This document shows, piece by piece, positions 1-12,715 of a stretch of DNA of 64,000 nt (position 1 is its first letter; every line of letters begins with the position of its first letter). The notes under the pieces were generated by a model, which worked only from the letters and a program-made list of their open reading frames with translations, was not told the DNA's origin and ran no database searches. The DNA is taken from NCBI GenBank assembly GCA_009741485.1, contig CM019237.1:49352050-49416049 (forward strand). The letters are read 5' to 3'. Made by a program: the position numbers and the translations under genes. This DNA is from Malurus cyaneus samueli (taxonomy: Eukaryota; Chordata; Aves; Passeriformes; Maluridae).

Positions 1-390
1 GGTGAGGTTATTTTAGGAGCAGAGGACAGGAGTGGGGCCACAGGCTGTGGCTGCTGTCGAGGTGCAGGCAGGTTAGGCAGGTTCTCAAGCACAGAGCCCC
101 GTGATGTGACACATCTCCCTTGCCATAACACAGCACCGTGGCGTGTGTGGGGACTTAGGGCAAATCTTTCTAGGTGTCAGATTAAAAATCAGGTAGCTGA
201 GGCTCAGCTATGACTCTTGTGGAAAAATAATCCTGATTTTTCTAGTGCACAGGAGAGAAATGCAGACAACATCAGAAAAGAGTGAGATGGCTTCAGGTCT
301 GTATATGATAGCCAAGAAAACACAGGCCACAGCTAGCAGTTACAGGTTTAATAGTATTTCTGGAGGCTTTTATTTCCTTCTTCAAATGAA
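1..390. other. Intergenic, nothing recognised
   Basis: AT-rich sequence with no convincing ORF, RNA gene or repeat. In other amniotes CD9 lies upstream of VWF, but no CD9-like exon is visible here. Confidence 0.5.
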
Positions 391-446
391 TAGAATAGAA
401 TAGAATAGAATAGAATAGAATAGAATAGAATAGAATAGAATAGAAT
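391..446 (+). repeat. TAGAA pentanucleotide microsatellite, 11 copies
   Basis: Eleven perfect TAGAA units run from 391 to 445, directly joined to an antisense CR1. It most likely grew from the ATTCT-type tail of that CR1. Confidence 0.95.
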
Positions 447-560
447 ATTGCAGTTGGAAAGGACCTACAACAACCGTCTGATCTGAGCGCTTCAGGGCTA
501 ACAAAAAGTTAAAGTGTGGTATTTAGGACATTGTCCAAATGCCTCTTAAAAATGATTAGT
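446..560 (-). mobile_element. CR1 LINE fragment (3' end)
   Basis: It reads GTTGGAAAGGACCTACAAC, followed later by AAAAGTTAAAG and ATTGTCCAAATGCCTCTTAA, the reverse complement of a CR1 3' end. The copy is old and truncated. Confidence 0.75.
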
Positions 561-3220
561 AACAATGGTCCCAAATCTGAAAATATTTCTGGTCTTTGTT
601 CTGTTCTGTGAGGTGGATTTTCAGGTGTTTTCCTCAAATTCCCCTGGCAGTCCCAGTGTCGTGGATCCACAGAGCGCAGGTTAGGGAGGTTCTCAGGCCA
701 TTCCTCCCAGTGCTGTCAGGTGAATGACTAGGAAATTGTCAAGATATTATATTTAAACAGATTTATGGTTCCATTAAGAATTTTACAATTTAAATTTCTT
801 GTGCAAAGCAATCTGCACACTCTGGCAGAGTCTCACTTAAATGTATTTTTAAGTCCTTTTGTATGTGTAAATATAAATATTTTTTATACCTAGCTAGAAA
901 CATTAGTTATGGAACTGAGCTTTGAAATGCTGGGGGTTTGCCTTTCAGTCAATTTAAAAAAGCAGAAAAAGTAATGTTCAACCATGGAAAAAGGGGGAAT
1001 ATTTCCTCTCAGTTTTTCAGTTATGCAGAACTGTTTCAGGACATTCTTCTCCCTGTCCTCTCAGAAAGAAAAAAAGCTTCCTTTATGCATTGGCAAGAAC
1101 TAAAAAAATTCTCCAAAACTCCCAAAAGTCATAGGTGAAAATTAAAAAAAAAACCAAAACAGTAGATGCTTTTCATTTTCAGCAGTACTGGTTTAATATT
1201 AGGATCTATTATGGTCCACAAAAAGGCTCTGTAAGCTCTGTCCTCAGTGAAAATTGGCAGTAACTTCCCCGCTAAGGATCCTGTTTGAAAGGGAGAGGGT
1301 TTTATTTCTGGGTAACCACACAGCACTTCCAGGTGAAGTTAAATAATTTTTAATTCTGAATTAGCACTTATCTGAGGGATGAGTGCTGATCTAACAGGTA
1401 TTAAAAAAGATCCCCACAAGCAAAACAGTATTTAAATTTAGTGCTGGAACATAGGATAACGAGCAAATTTGATTCCAAACATATACAACTTCATTTTGCA
1501 AGCATGGATTTGGTTTTAAGGGTTGCATTTCACTCTTTAGTAATCAAAGCAGCTATGCAGAGCTTTAAGTGTATGGATTTAAAAATAGCTGTTTGTAGGA
1601 CAGCTTTGTGTTTTATTCTATTGATTTCTCTTTCTTATTCTTTTCCCTCACCAATTCAATTAAATTCTTAAATTCTTTTCATATTTTCTTGGTGGTTTTC
1701 CTCTTCCTTTCAGTTTGTTTTAACTCTGTCTTGAGAACTGAGGAGAAAATATTGCTTAGTAGAAGTTAATATTGCTGCTTTGAAGCTGCCAGTTCTGAAG
1801 ATGTCATTTGAGGTGTCTGAGAAACAAAAGTGTTATGGAACTGTATTTCAAAATGAACTGTCTGTTTTTGCTGTTCCAGTGAGGTCATTGATGTTTATAG
1901 CTTCTGCGAGATGGTCAAATGAGCAAGAATAGGGTTTCTCAAGTATTTCTCATTACAAACTCTTTGTGTCATCATGAGGTCGCTGGTTATTTCCCACTGA
2001 TCACACCACAGGTTGCTCCATAGCTTGGGAAGCCTGTGAAAAACCACTTCCCCTTTCCATCAGCATCTCTTATTTTCACAAAATTTTTTCTGCAGACCTG
2101 GAACAATGTTCAGAGTTTTCAGCTGGGAATTGCTGCTTTAGACCACAGTGTAGGGGTGATCCCAGCTGGTGTCGCAGGAGGCCTATTGTTATTGTCCGCA
2201 GGAAAACTTAACAGGACTTCAATTGCTGGTGGTCTTGGGCAGCTTATCTTTTAATGCAAGGAAGACATCTGACAACTCCATCTATTTTACATGCTGAAAA
2301 TCTGCTGACAAAATGTGCTTCTTGTGGAGCCATCTTTTAAAGTACAGGTGAACATTAGTCTCTGAAATTACCAGGAGGTACTTGAGTACCTTCTCAGGCT
2401 TTGGTAAATAATGCCAATGTCAATGCAGTGTTGCCATTTTATTTTTGTTTGTTTAATGCTGTTAGAGTGGAGTTCAAAGTGTAGTGGGCAGGCCTTCAGC
2501 TGATACATGCAACATGTTATGTAATTTATTTAGCTACAGCTGCTATGAAAAGCACAATAGGATGGATGCCCTTGCCTCTGTCAGTGCTTCAAAGCCTTTG
2601 AGCAGTCACAATTGCTGTTGTCAAATGTAAATCAGCCAGGAAGCTCTTGCAGGAGGCTTAGTACAGGTGATGGATGTGTTCTTGGGGGTTGAAATCCATC
2701 TGCTTCGATTCTTTTCCTGTCTGTGCTTACTGGGGCATTTTTTTTTTTATTTCTGTGATGGAAACAGAGAAGCATAGATCATCAAGACCTGCTTGAGGCA
2801 AACCAATCTGTGTCTTCCAGATCTAGAGTGAGAAATAAGTCTGCTACAATCAATCTGGGAGTTTCAAGCATTGTAAAATAGAAACAACTCCTGCCTTTTC
2901 TGGAAAAAATCTCAAGAGTTCAGCAAATGGCGTGGAAAAGGAATACCTCACATTCTTGGGCTGCTCTTTAGAATAGGTAGAAGTGTAACAGCCAAGATGG
3001 GGAAACTCTGGATGTTCTGATTTGACATAGATGAGGAGGGTCACACCAAATTTAAATTGATTGTTCAGTATCCTTTCAGTGAGTGTATTTTCATTAAATC
3101 AAGCAGCAAAGCAAGATATTCAAGAAGGAACAGGCTGCTGAACATGCTTTCCCTTTTCCATATGATACCATCAGGGGTGAGGTAACACTCTACTCAAAGA
3201 CAAGATGTGGTGGGTAAATA
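561..3220. other. Intergenic, nothing recognised
   Basis: Only short ORFs without domain-like composition. I see no gene, RNA gene or clear interspersed repeat. Confidence 0.5.
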
Positions 3221-3290
3221 CTTTTATAGTAAAGTAAACATATTTATAGTAAAGTAAACATATTTATAGTAAAATGCATGTGTTTATAAT
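3221..3290 (+). repeat. 20-base AT-rich tandem repeat, about 3.5 copies
   Basis: The unit ATTTATAGTAAAGTAAACAT recurs with increasing divergence to about 3290. Confidence 0.85.
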
Positions 3291-4020
3291 AAATACAAAC
3301 ATATTTACTATACTGTAGCTTATAATTATTCTCATGTGTTTCTTTTTATGAATCACACTGCCTTGAAATGATGGACACACTTCTCCAAGTGCTCCAAATC
3401 ACCATTAATTAAATGATGAGTAGTTAAATCCTCCTGAAGAGAGGTGGTCTAGCACATACCCTGTGATATTGCCCAGAAAGGTTTGCTTCCTTAAAAAAGA
3501 TTTTCTGAGAATCAGGGATGCTTTTAAAGCATTGGTACTGTGTTTCTTCCTCTCTCAACTTTAGCTTGTGTTAAGCTGAAAATCTTTCTTCAAAGACACG
3601 GCTATTACTTTACTTATGTTATGTGTTGACATGACCTATGAAATGTTGTTATTGTGGAGCAAAGCTATGGGTTTCTTGATTGCTTGGTGAGTCCATAGGT
3701 GGATTTAAATTTGGCACTAACAACTGCAGTGTCACAACCTCCTTTTATTAAACCTTTGAGGAAACTGATGTAGATAAAGTAGGATAAAGATAAAGCATAA
3801 TTGAAGATTATCTCTTTTGTACCTATCAAATGAAATAAGGACTGAAAATCTCCTTAAAATGGTATGTGTATTTTTTGATTTTTTTTTTTCTCACTTTTGC
3901 AACGAGACAGACCTGGATTCTCTACATTTTAAGTTTTGTTTCTTTTCTTAAGTCTTTTAGTATTTTCTGAAATAAATCTTCACCTGAGAAGTTTTTGTAA
4001 ATAAGCACATTATTTACTTT

Positions 4021-4065
<45 letters not shown>

Positions 4066-7000
4066 ATAATTGAAATCCTTTGGTTTTGTTTAAGATTTAT
4101 CTTGTTCAGCTCACTACTAAATTTGAAATTATATTGATTTTGTGCATAACTGCAATACTGAGGAGGTAAGATGCTAATAATTAGCATAATTGAAGCAGGG
4201 GGGATTATTTTCTCCTCAGAAATCTTTTGAGAGAGCTGAAGGTGTGCTTTTCAAGGTCTAGACTAGGTATTATTTTCTAAAAATATTTTAGCTGCTTTAA
4301 TAAAACCTGTGAAAACTCCTTTTGGAGGAAGGAGGGTTAGTCTCTTCAGATAACAGGGAAGATAAAGGTTTGAATAAAGTAGACTCAAACCTGGATATTC
4401 TAGACCTAGGGAAAAAAAAAAAAAAGAAAAAAAAAAAGGGCATCAGTAAGTAGATAGACCTTAGAAGTGTTTGGAGAAAAGAGGAGTAGAATTTTTAACT
4501 CTAATGACCAAGTCTTTAAATGCTAGTAGGCAGAGGTAGACTGAGAGGTGTGTCTCAAAACCGACATGTGGTTCCAGTCTATTAATGGCTCCAAAACATC
4601 AAGAAATGCCAAGTAATAAATCATGTTTCTAATAGAATACTGCAGTCTCACCTCTCTGGGAGCTTTGCGTGGTTCTTTGTGAGTACACTGATGTTAGAGT
4701 TTGATTTATAGCAAGTCTGCTTGTTCCTAAAAATTGAAAATAACCTATTTTCTATCTGAACCTGAACACACCTGCATGCAAAATGAACCTCAGTTCTGCT
4801 TGTCTAGGTATGATCTCTAATATGGTATAAAATCTGGCATGTCTACTAAATATTAAGTGTGGATTCACATTTTGCATAAATACTGTGGATTTTTGTTTGC
4901 TTGTTTGTTTGGTTTTTTTTTGTTTGTTTTTTGGTTTTTTTTGTCTTTTTTAGTGATTTCATTTTTACTTTCCATTACTTGAGTATAAACTTGTTTCCCT
5001 TAAGGTACCCAGTGTTTGATGTGGCTCATCATGGAAACTTGAGGTAATTTTTGACTGGATTTGCTAAGCTGTCAACTCTATATAATGCAAGTAAGGGTTT
5101 CTTTTGTTTACTCTCAGAGTTTGATATTGACTTGAAGCTGTAGTTCTCAGATGTCCTTAAATCATAGGGCTTTATTCACATTAAAAATAAGGGTCTCTTA
5201 ACAATGTTCAGCAATGAGTCAGGTGTGTGGGTATCTGAATTTAAATCTCTATAGTTGGAATTAATTGCCTAACTGGAGTTGGTAATCTTGAAGATTCTGC
5301 CAAGTATCTTTATTCTTAAGCAAGTCACAGCAGATAATCTGAAAAAGGTGTTTGATTTTCTTTAAGATTACCTTTATAACTTTAGCAATCATTAAAGATG
5401 CTGGAGAGACAGGAATGGAAATAGATCAGAAATCAGTTGAGTGTAGCATGAGCTGTAACAGTGGATTTACAGTGGCTCCACCTTGAAATGAAAATACCAG
5501 CACAATTTTCCTTTTACCTGGCATGGATGTCCTGATGCCTGTCAAATGCCAGGAGTAGGCATATTCCCTGTGGATATGGTTTGAGGTTGCAGTGTAGGGC
5601 ACAGAAAGTGTCACTCAGCCTGAAAGTGTAATTTCCTGAGCTTTTTGCTCTCTGTTTGTTAAATGGAAATTATGAGAGGCGTAGCTTTTATTTTCCATGT
5701 GGCCTCAGGACCTTCCCTGCTCTAATTTCTCATCAGGGCTGCTGGTTTGTGCCTTTTTTATTTTTTCCCTTGTAAAATTCTGCTCTCCGTGCTTTGCACT
5801 CCCCTTAACTAAAACACAAACTTGGTATTTCCACGGGAAATTGGGACCTGAATCACTTCTTTAACTTTCTGGGTGGAGGAGGGAAGTCTTTTGCGAAGAA
5901 TACGGGAACACTTTGTGCAAAGGGCTGGGCTCATAATTCAGCATTATCCTGGAGCACACTAGGATAGTCAGCAAGTATGTGATATTGAAGATTTGCCAGA
6001 TACCAGAGCTCTGGATGACTGGAATACATTCTTCAGAAGGCTGTGAGATCTGAGTACACAGCTATTCTTTTCTAAGCACAGAACTAACAAGTGTGTCAAA
6101 GCTGGCTTTTCCACTGCTCAGCTGCCACTTGGAAGCAAAGCTTTTAGGAAAGTCCCACATCCTATTTGAGTACCTGGATTAGAAATGCATATTTCATAAA
6201 GTCTCCACATGTAATTCAAAGTCATTAATTTTGGTATCTAAATATGTGTTGTTCATGTGCTTGATCCTACCAGTCTCAAGTCTGGGATTAGATGGTTTAA
6301 AAACAAAAACCCCACAGCAATGATGTGATATTTGTGATGGATATTATCGCCGTGGGTTTTTTTGCCAGTTGATATGTTCTGGTCGTTTTAAACTCAGTGG
6401 CTGTGCACCTGAGAGGGAGCAGCTCTTTGCCTTGGCTGCTGTGAGCTGGGTTAGGAATTGGTGGGGAATGGAAAGGGGGAATTGTGTTTTCTGAGGAAGA
6501 AAAGGGTGGGAGACTTTTTATTTCTATGGTGTCCAGGCTGATATATTAGTTCAGGAAACTAAGACAATTTCAATCCTCAGATATTTATAGATACAATTTC
6601 ACAAAATACCTTCCATATGGAATATCCCCCATGCCAGTTTCACCAAAGAACTGGTGGAAAATTTACAGCTAAACTGAGCTTTCTGGTTTTCTAGATCATT
6701 GTCTCCTGTATTTAATAGATATGTATCATCTCCAAAGAACATACAGTTTGTTGTGTTTTGGGTTTGTCTTTTCTTTTCTCTCTCCTTTTATTCATGACAA
6801 TAGACCTGCTATCTAGTTTGGGATGAAGGAGGGGAGAGAAATGTCATTCTCTCTGCAGATGATTTACTTTTTGTGTCTGGGACTAAAGCAAGTATTTCTT
6901 TCCTCCTATTGTATTTCAATCCTAGGGTTGAATCCAGAAGTGACAGCCTTCCCATTAGTGTGATTTGTGGTTGGTTTGTTTTTATTTCAAGGGCTCCTCA

Positions 7001-10000
7001 GCACAGCTAGCAGCCCAGTAGGTACTTTTCCACTGGATGCAAATCCAGGTATGTTCTTGTCATTTTAAAACTTCACTGTTAAAAGTGCAGAGAAAATATT
7101 TCCCCAAACCAGTTAGAATTGTATTTGCACAGTTAGAATAATGTAACTTTCCTTTTCTTGTCACACTGATCCTGGTATCAGCAGTGAATCAGTACCAAAA
7201 AGAAATTCAGGGAAATAAATTTAAAAGTTCAAAGACATTTTTATCTTTAACAGCAGCATGTGATCTGGGATTATAGCGAATAAAGTCAGAGCAACCTCAC
7301 CCTGACACATCCTGGGTTGGCAGAGTTAGTACTGTCTAGTGAGCAAAGCCTCTGCTCAAAATCGGTATTAATACACCCCAGATTTCATCTGGCCCTCGCT
7401 CTACTTGGTCTCATGATGTTGCAGGGGCTTGTGTCTGCCAGAAAGAATGTTTTCCTTCTATCTGTAGATGTGCCAAGATACTTCCCATGGCAAGACTGGT
7501 TCTGTGGCAGAGTTGCAGAAGGGCAATAATGCACATGCTGAAGAGTAGGACAAGTGAGGAGCCAGGGAGAGTAGTCCTGGCACCTGACAGAGGAAGTTCC
7601 TCTTCCCTGTGCCAGTGAACACATCTGGGCTGGAAAGCTTAAGGTGCTTGGAGCTGGGCTCCTCGTGTTCTTCTACTCTTACTCTGGTAGGAATGGTTTA
7701 TTAAGGCCAGAAATGACTATTGGGCCGCCTCTGTTGCAGCAGCAAGACAGGTTTAGATTTGTTCCTGCTTCCCATCAAGCAGGATGCATTAAAGTATCTA
7801 TCTCCCCCCAAATCAATCCTTAACTCCATATTTCTTGCTTCTCAGCAGATGGCATTTATAGCATCTTGTTAGGCCCTGGGTTTGGAAATTTATTTAATAC
7901 TGGGAACTGGAAGTTATTGCTGCGTATCCTTACCTTTCAGTGAACGAGGACGTTTGGAAATTGCTGTTTTGTTCAGATATGAGAATTTTCTGAAGGGATT
8001 TTTTTCAGGATGCTACTTTAACCCTGGCTGTCTATTTTGGAGTCTCTGGCTTCCTGGCAGTGACTGTGTGGGACACACAGAGCTTTGGCTTTTGCTTTCT
8101 TTTTCTGTCTTGATCTGCTGCACTCCCTCTTCTCGCTTAGTGCGACACAGTTTCTGTTACTTCCCACATGAGGCATCCTAGGATGTGTAAATTGGATGAA
8201 ATGGTCAGAGAGAGCAAGAACCAGGAGGATTGGCTGGTCTGGTGATGAGGTTGTGAAGGACTTCAAAAAAATAGGGTTGAGGACCATCATGTTTTAACTG
8301 GGGGGCAATAGCTAACAAACACAGTGTCCCAAAATGTTGAGACACTAATATGCAAATTGACCTTTGTAAATAACTGGTGTGGCCTTGGTAGTTCCATAGC
8401 TGAGGGGTTCTGAACTTGGTGTGTTGACGAGGAGCAGGGAAGCCAGCATGAACCTCTCATCCTTAAAATCCCTGAAATAGTCCCAGTGTTCATTACAGAA
8501 GGGTGTGAAGCTGTGCTTCATGCCATGGTACTGTACTTTTACCCCTTTCAGGACAAAGCTTTGTCTAGACTTGGATTTATGTCACTTTTGTGATTAGCTC
8601 CTTGGTAGCTGTAAACTCTAGGCCCAGGTATGAATGTGTCTTTCATCACTGGCAAAGGCTTTACCTTCCCTCCATTTCACAGGATTAAACTTGACAGGTT
8701 CAGTGCATGTGGTAGAGCTCAGTTTTGACATTTTGTTTTGTTTTAGGTTTTTTTTTTTTTTTATTCCCCTTGTGGTATGGTGCTGATGCTATTTGTAAGG
8801 CAGAGTTGTGGACCCAGTCCCTACTTTAAGCCCTTCACAAACTGAAAATAAGCACCAAGCTGCCAGCTCCAGATAATTTGCAGTGTATATAAAACATGAA
8901 ACAGAAATTTCTGTGCTGCTCCTGTCTACAAGTAATTAGTGAACCAATATTGGCCATGTGGTTGGCAGTTCCTGTGGTCAAGCCACCATCAAGGGCTTGT
9001 CTTGCCCTTTTTCCCTCACATGGTGGTGGTCTCAGTGGATCATTCTGCCATCACACTTTTTCATCTTTGTCAGGTTAAGTGTTGTGAGTAGTATTCGCAT
9101 TTTTAATGCCACTAAACTGCTCAGCTCTGGTCCTGTTCAGCAGCAACCAGATAAAAACAGACTGAGAACAGCTGTGAGCATTATTCTGTCCAGAACATCC
9201 GTATCAGATTTATCTTCCTGCATAGTCGAGTGGCATTTCTGTGGAAGTTCACAAGCCTTCCTTTGTCCCAAACAAAGTCCTTCAAACAGCCTCCTTTTTT
9301 CCCTGTGCATTACTTGTTATGCAAATTAACTGATGAGAAGGGACCCTGTGGTTCCTGACTTGGTCAGAGGCTTTCTAGCATTATCATTGGAAAATCTGAG
9401 ATCTTCAGAAGATACAATATGCCTGTGGCACTTTTGGTTCAGGTGTCCATCTGTCCCCTTGCCCAATTCCCTTGTTTTTCAGCACACTGCTCGATTAGAC
9501 TTCTAAGGATCTAAGGAGGCCTCCCAAATTGGGATGAAAACTTCTCGGAAATGCAAATTTTTTTCTAAATGTTTTCTAAATTTTTTTCCCCCCACTGAGC
9601 TCAGTTGCCACCAGACTGTGGAGTTTTACAGTCTAATGGGAATTCCCAAATTTTGAGCTTCTGTGCCTCTTCCTCTTTGATCAGGAGGCAGGACAGGAAT
9701 TTTGCAAATCCCATGTCAGATTTTCCAGATGGAGCATTAAAAAAATATGTCCATTCATATATAAATAATTTTGGGAACAGAAGCAGAGTTAAATATCCCT
9801 CCTTTGTTTACAAACTACGGTCAGGGGGGAAAAAGCATGGGCTGGTTTGTAGGGAGGCAATGCTGGTAAGTGCTGAGTGGGTGCTTCAGTTTTTTGTTTT
9901 CTGGGAACAAGATTCCATCTTCCTCCAAGATCGCTGAGGAAGTGCAGAAAAACCCATGATTTGGTCAAAAGTGGCCAAAGGCTTGAATATATATTAGAAT

Positions 10001-11140
10001 ATTTATTTATATAAAGTTTAAACCAGCGTGAAAAACAGGCTTTAAGTGCATATTTTTAGGAAAGTTTGAATTTTACTTTCCAGTGCTGCTAATTCCCAGC
10101 TGTCAGCCAGGAGCCAAGAGATTTGAAAGAGCGTGGTCTGACAGGGAAGATCTCAGCATGAATTTGAGTTCAATGCCCCAGAACCACCTTCAAGGCAGAG
10201 CCCTTCAGTAGTTTAGTGAAACACACAGCTTTGGACATAATAAAATGTCATATGAGATGTTTTCAGGTGCGTAACAAAAATGGCAGCTGGATATTTTTAA
10301 GTCTCTGGAGGGATTAAATCTGTGGTTTAGCCCATGTTTGTATTTTGTAGTTGCTAATGCTAGTCTGGTTCTTGCTGGATCTAGTTACTGGAAATTCAGG
10401 CTCCAGTGCTTTTCAGCTTTTCCTTGAGGAGAGGAATGTTTGCTTTGCTTTGCCTCCTCCAAACAGATCCTTTTGCTTTAACCTGAGTAACAAGTTTTAG
10501 ACTGTGAAGCTACAAATAGCTTGAAGTAGTGTTAAAATATTTAAAGCTTTATTTACTTGTAAAGCCAGTAGATTCCCAAACCTTGCTGAGGTCTACTCAA
10601 TGACCTGGATAATTTTTTTTAGTGTAACTTCCTCTCTCAAGCCTTCTTTCTGTGTTCTTCCTACTGATGCTTTGTTTTGGACAGTTTTTTTTGTCCTCTG
10701 TTTGTACAGCACTTAACATAGTGGGAAGCTGCTCTGTGCATCTTGTAGGTGCACCTAGGGGTCTCAAATGGAGGTATTTTTCTTCCCTCTTTATAAATAG
10801 AAGATGTAGTTTGGGAGGTTTCAGTTTGTCATTGGTGTAATCAGCTCGATGCTTTTGAGCCTGAAAAAAATCAATGTGTGTTTTTGAGAACCAAGTTTCC
10901 TGTCGTCTTTAATAAACAAGACGTGACTGTGGTCCTAATATAGAATGCAGTGCTTTTGATAATTGAAAGGTATTGTTCATTCTTTCTCTTTATGCTTTCC
11001 CAAAGAAGTGCCTATACTATAAAGCTTTATAATAGATATAAATTATCTTTATTTGTTTTTTTGTTTACAGAAAAGTTGTTCTATTTTTGCCACCATAGAG
11101 CAATTGATAGCTCTGCACATTAGAGATGTAGTTGATTTAC
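3291..11140. other. Intergenic with simple-sequence tracts
   Basis: It contains a 40-T run at 4022-4061, an A-rich tract at about 4410-4437, and a TTTG/T-rich tract at about 4892-4950. No gene or RNA is supported. ORFs up to about 120 codons occur at 7317-9937, but they overlap on both strands, lack conserved-looking sequence and include non-ATG starts. Confidence 0.5.
4022..4061 (+). repeat. Poly-T run, 40 bases
   Basis: Forty uninterrupted T. No poly(A) signal sits at the right distance on the opposite strand, so a processed pseudogene is not supported. Confidence 0.95.
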
Positions 11141-11355
11141 AGAATCATAGGATAGTTAGGGCTGGAAGGGACCTCTTGAGATCATCCAGTCCAGTGTCAC
11201 TTGGAGGAGGTGACACAGGATTTCATCTAGGTGGGTTTAGGATGTTTCTAGAGAGGGAGAATCCACGGTCTCCCTGGGCAGCTATTCCAGGGCTCTGCCA
11301 CCCTCAATATAAAGAAATTATTTCTTGTGTTGAGGTGAAACTTGTTGTTTTAGTT
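11141..11355 (-). mobile_element. CR1 LINE fragment
   Basis: It begins AGAATCATAGGATAGTTAGG then CTGGAAGGGACCTCTTGAGA, and continues through GTCTCCCTGGGCAGCTATTC: an antisense CR1 3' end, moderately diverged. Confidence 0.88.
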
Positions 11356-12605
11356 TATAGCTTACAGTTTTAATTAGACTAGTGGATGCTTACTACTTGT
11401 AAGTGAGGAAAATTGCTCCCTGGAAGCAGTTTTGGCCCTTTTGCTGTCACTACAATGATTGTTAAATTGTCTTTTTGCAGCGAGCGTGGCATCCTCTCTA
11501 GCAATGCCTACTGAGTATCTCTGCCTCCTGTCACCTGAGAGTGTTGACATGACCTGGGATATGTTTCCTAAATCAGGCAAACAAGGAGAGGGAAAAAAAG
11601 GAGAGGAATACATGGATTGATGAATGCATGTAGCAGAATGTGTGTCACAGCATGTTAATTACAGTCTGTATTAAAGGAAAATGGCTGAAGGTGGCTTGAC
11701 TTTTGGAAACCTTTAACCTTCATTTTCCAAAGGAAATTTGAGGGACAATGATTTTTGTGTTCCAGTGTTGGAAGGTGAAATGGGAAAGAGCAAGAAAGGC
11801 ATTGCAGCCATGAGGGTTATCTACCAGAACACCAAGTCCCAAGGGAGGGTGCACTGTCCTCTCATCCCACCACCTTCAAATCAAACCTGAGTTTTGCCAT
11901 TCTGTATATTCTGTAAAATCTGTGTTAACTTTCCCAAGATCTCTATATATCCATGTGCGAATCTGTCCTTCCAGAAAGCCTGGCAGATTGCTGGGATCAA
12001 AAGCTCAGGTGTGTAGGTTTGTTGCGGTCTGAGGACTTCCAGAAATGTTTATGTGTGAAACAGGAGAAGAATGTGGGCATAAGTAAAAAGCAAATAAAAG
12101 ATACAGAAATATCCATGCTTGCAAATACCCTCAGGCACTGTTCCTTCTCAATTCCATGCATTTTTCTGCTAAGCAAGAGAAGGAAAAAGGAATATGTTCA
12201 GATTCTTTTAGCTTCACAAAGTAAGGAAGCTTAATTTTTAACTGCTTGGTGTTTTCTGAACAATTTATGGCACTGATTTGAGGGACAACACACAAACAAG
12301 ATCCTGTCTTTTTATTTGGCTTCTAAAGATAAAATCTTTGGCAATGGGCTCATGAAATAGTGAACCCAAGGTATCTCTCAGCTGTGAGGCAGTTCAATAT
12401 AAACTTTTATTAGGATGCAGTTCTTTGCAGTTCTTGTCCCATGCCAAATGGAAAAAGATTGGACTACTTGGTATGTATTTTTTTTTTTTTTTGGATCACG
12501 TCACACTTGGAGGGTATTTTTAATTTTTAATGCAATTTCTATCAAGTTCCACAGGTTTAGGAACAGTCCAGTGGGAGAAACACACTCAATCATTTTCAGT
12601 CTGTG
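11356..12605. other. Intergenic, nothing recognised
   Basis: Short ORFs only (93 codons or fewer). No support for a gene. Confidence 0.5.
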
Positions 12606-12715
12606 ATGGGTGAGCAACTGGCTCATAGGTTGAGCATAAAGGGTTATAAAAAAGGGGTGATATCAGGCTGATTCCATGATCCTTGGACCCTTCCAACTTA
12701 GAATTTTCTTTGATC
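12606..12715 (+). mobile_element. CR1 LINE fragment, internally deleted
   Basis: AACTGGCTCATAGGTTGAGC and AAAGGGTTATAAAAAAGGGG resemble an internal part of CR1 ORF2. They are followed directly by a CR1 3' end (TGATCCTTGGACCCTTCCAA), implying an internal deletion. Confidence 0.65.

Noticed and set aside
4022..4061. Poly-T as an antisense retrogene tail
   Set aside because: No poly(A) signal at the expected distance and no gene-like sequence on the minus strand to the right.
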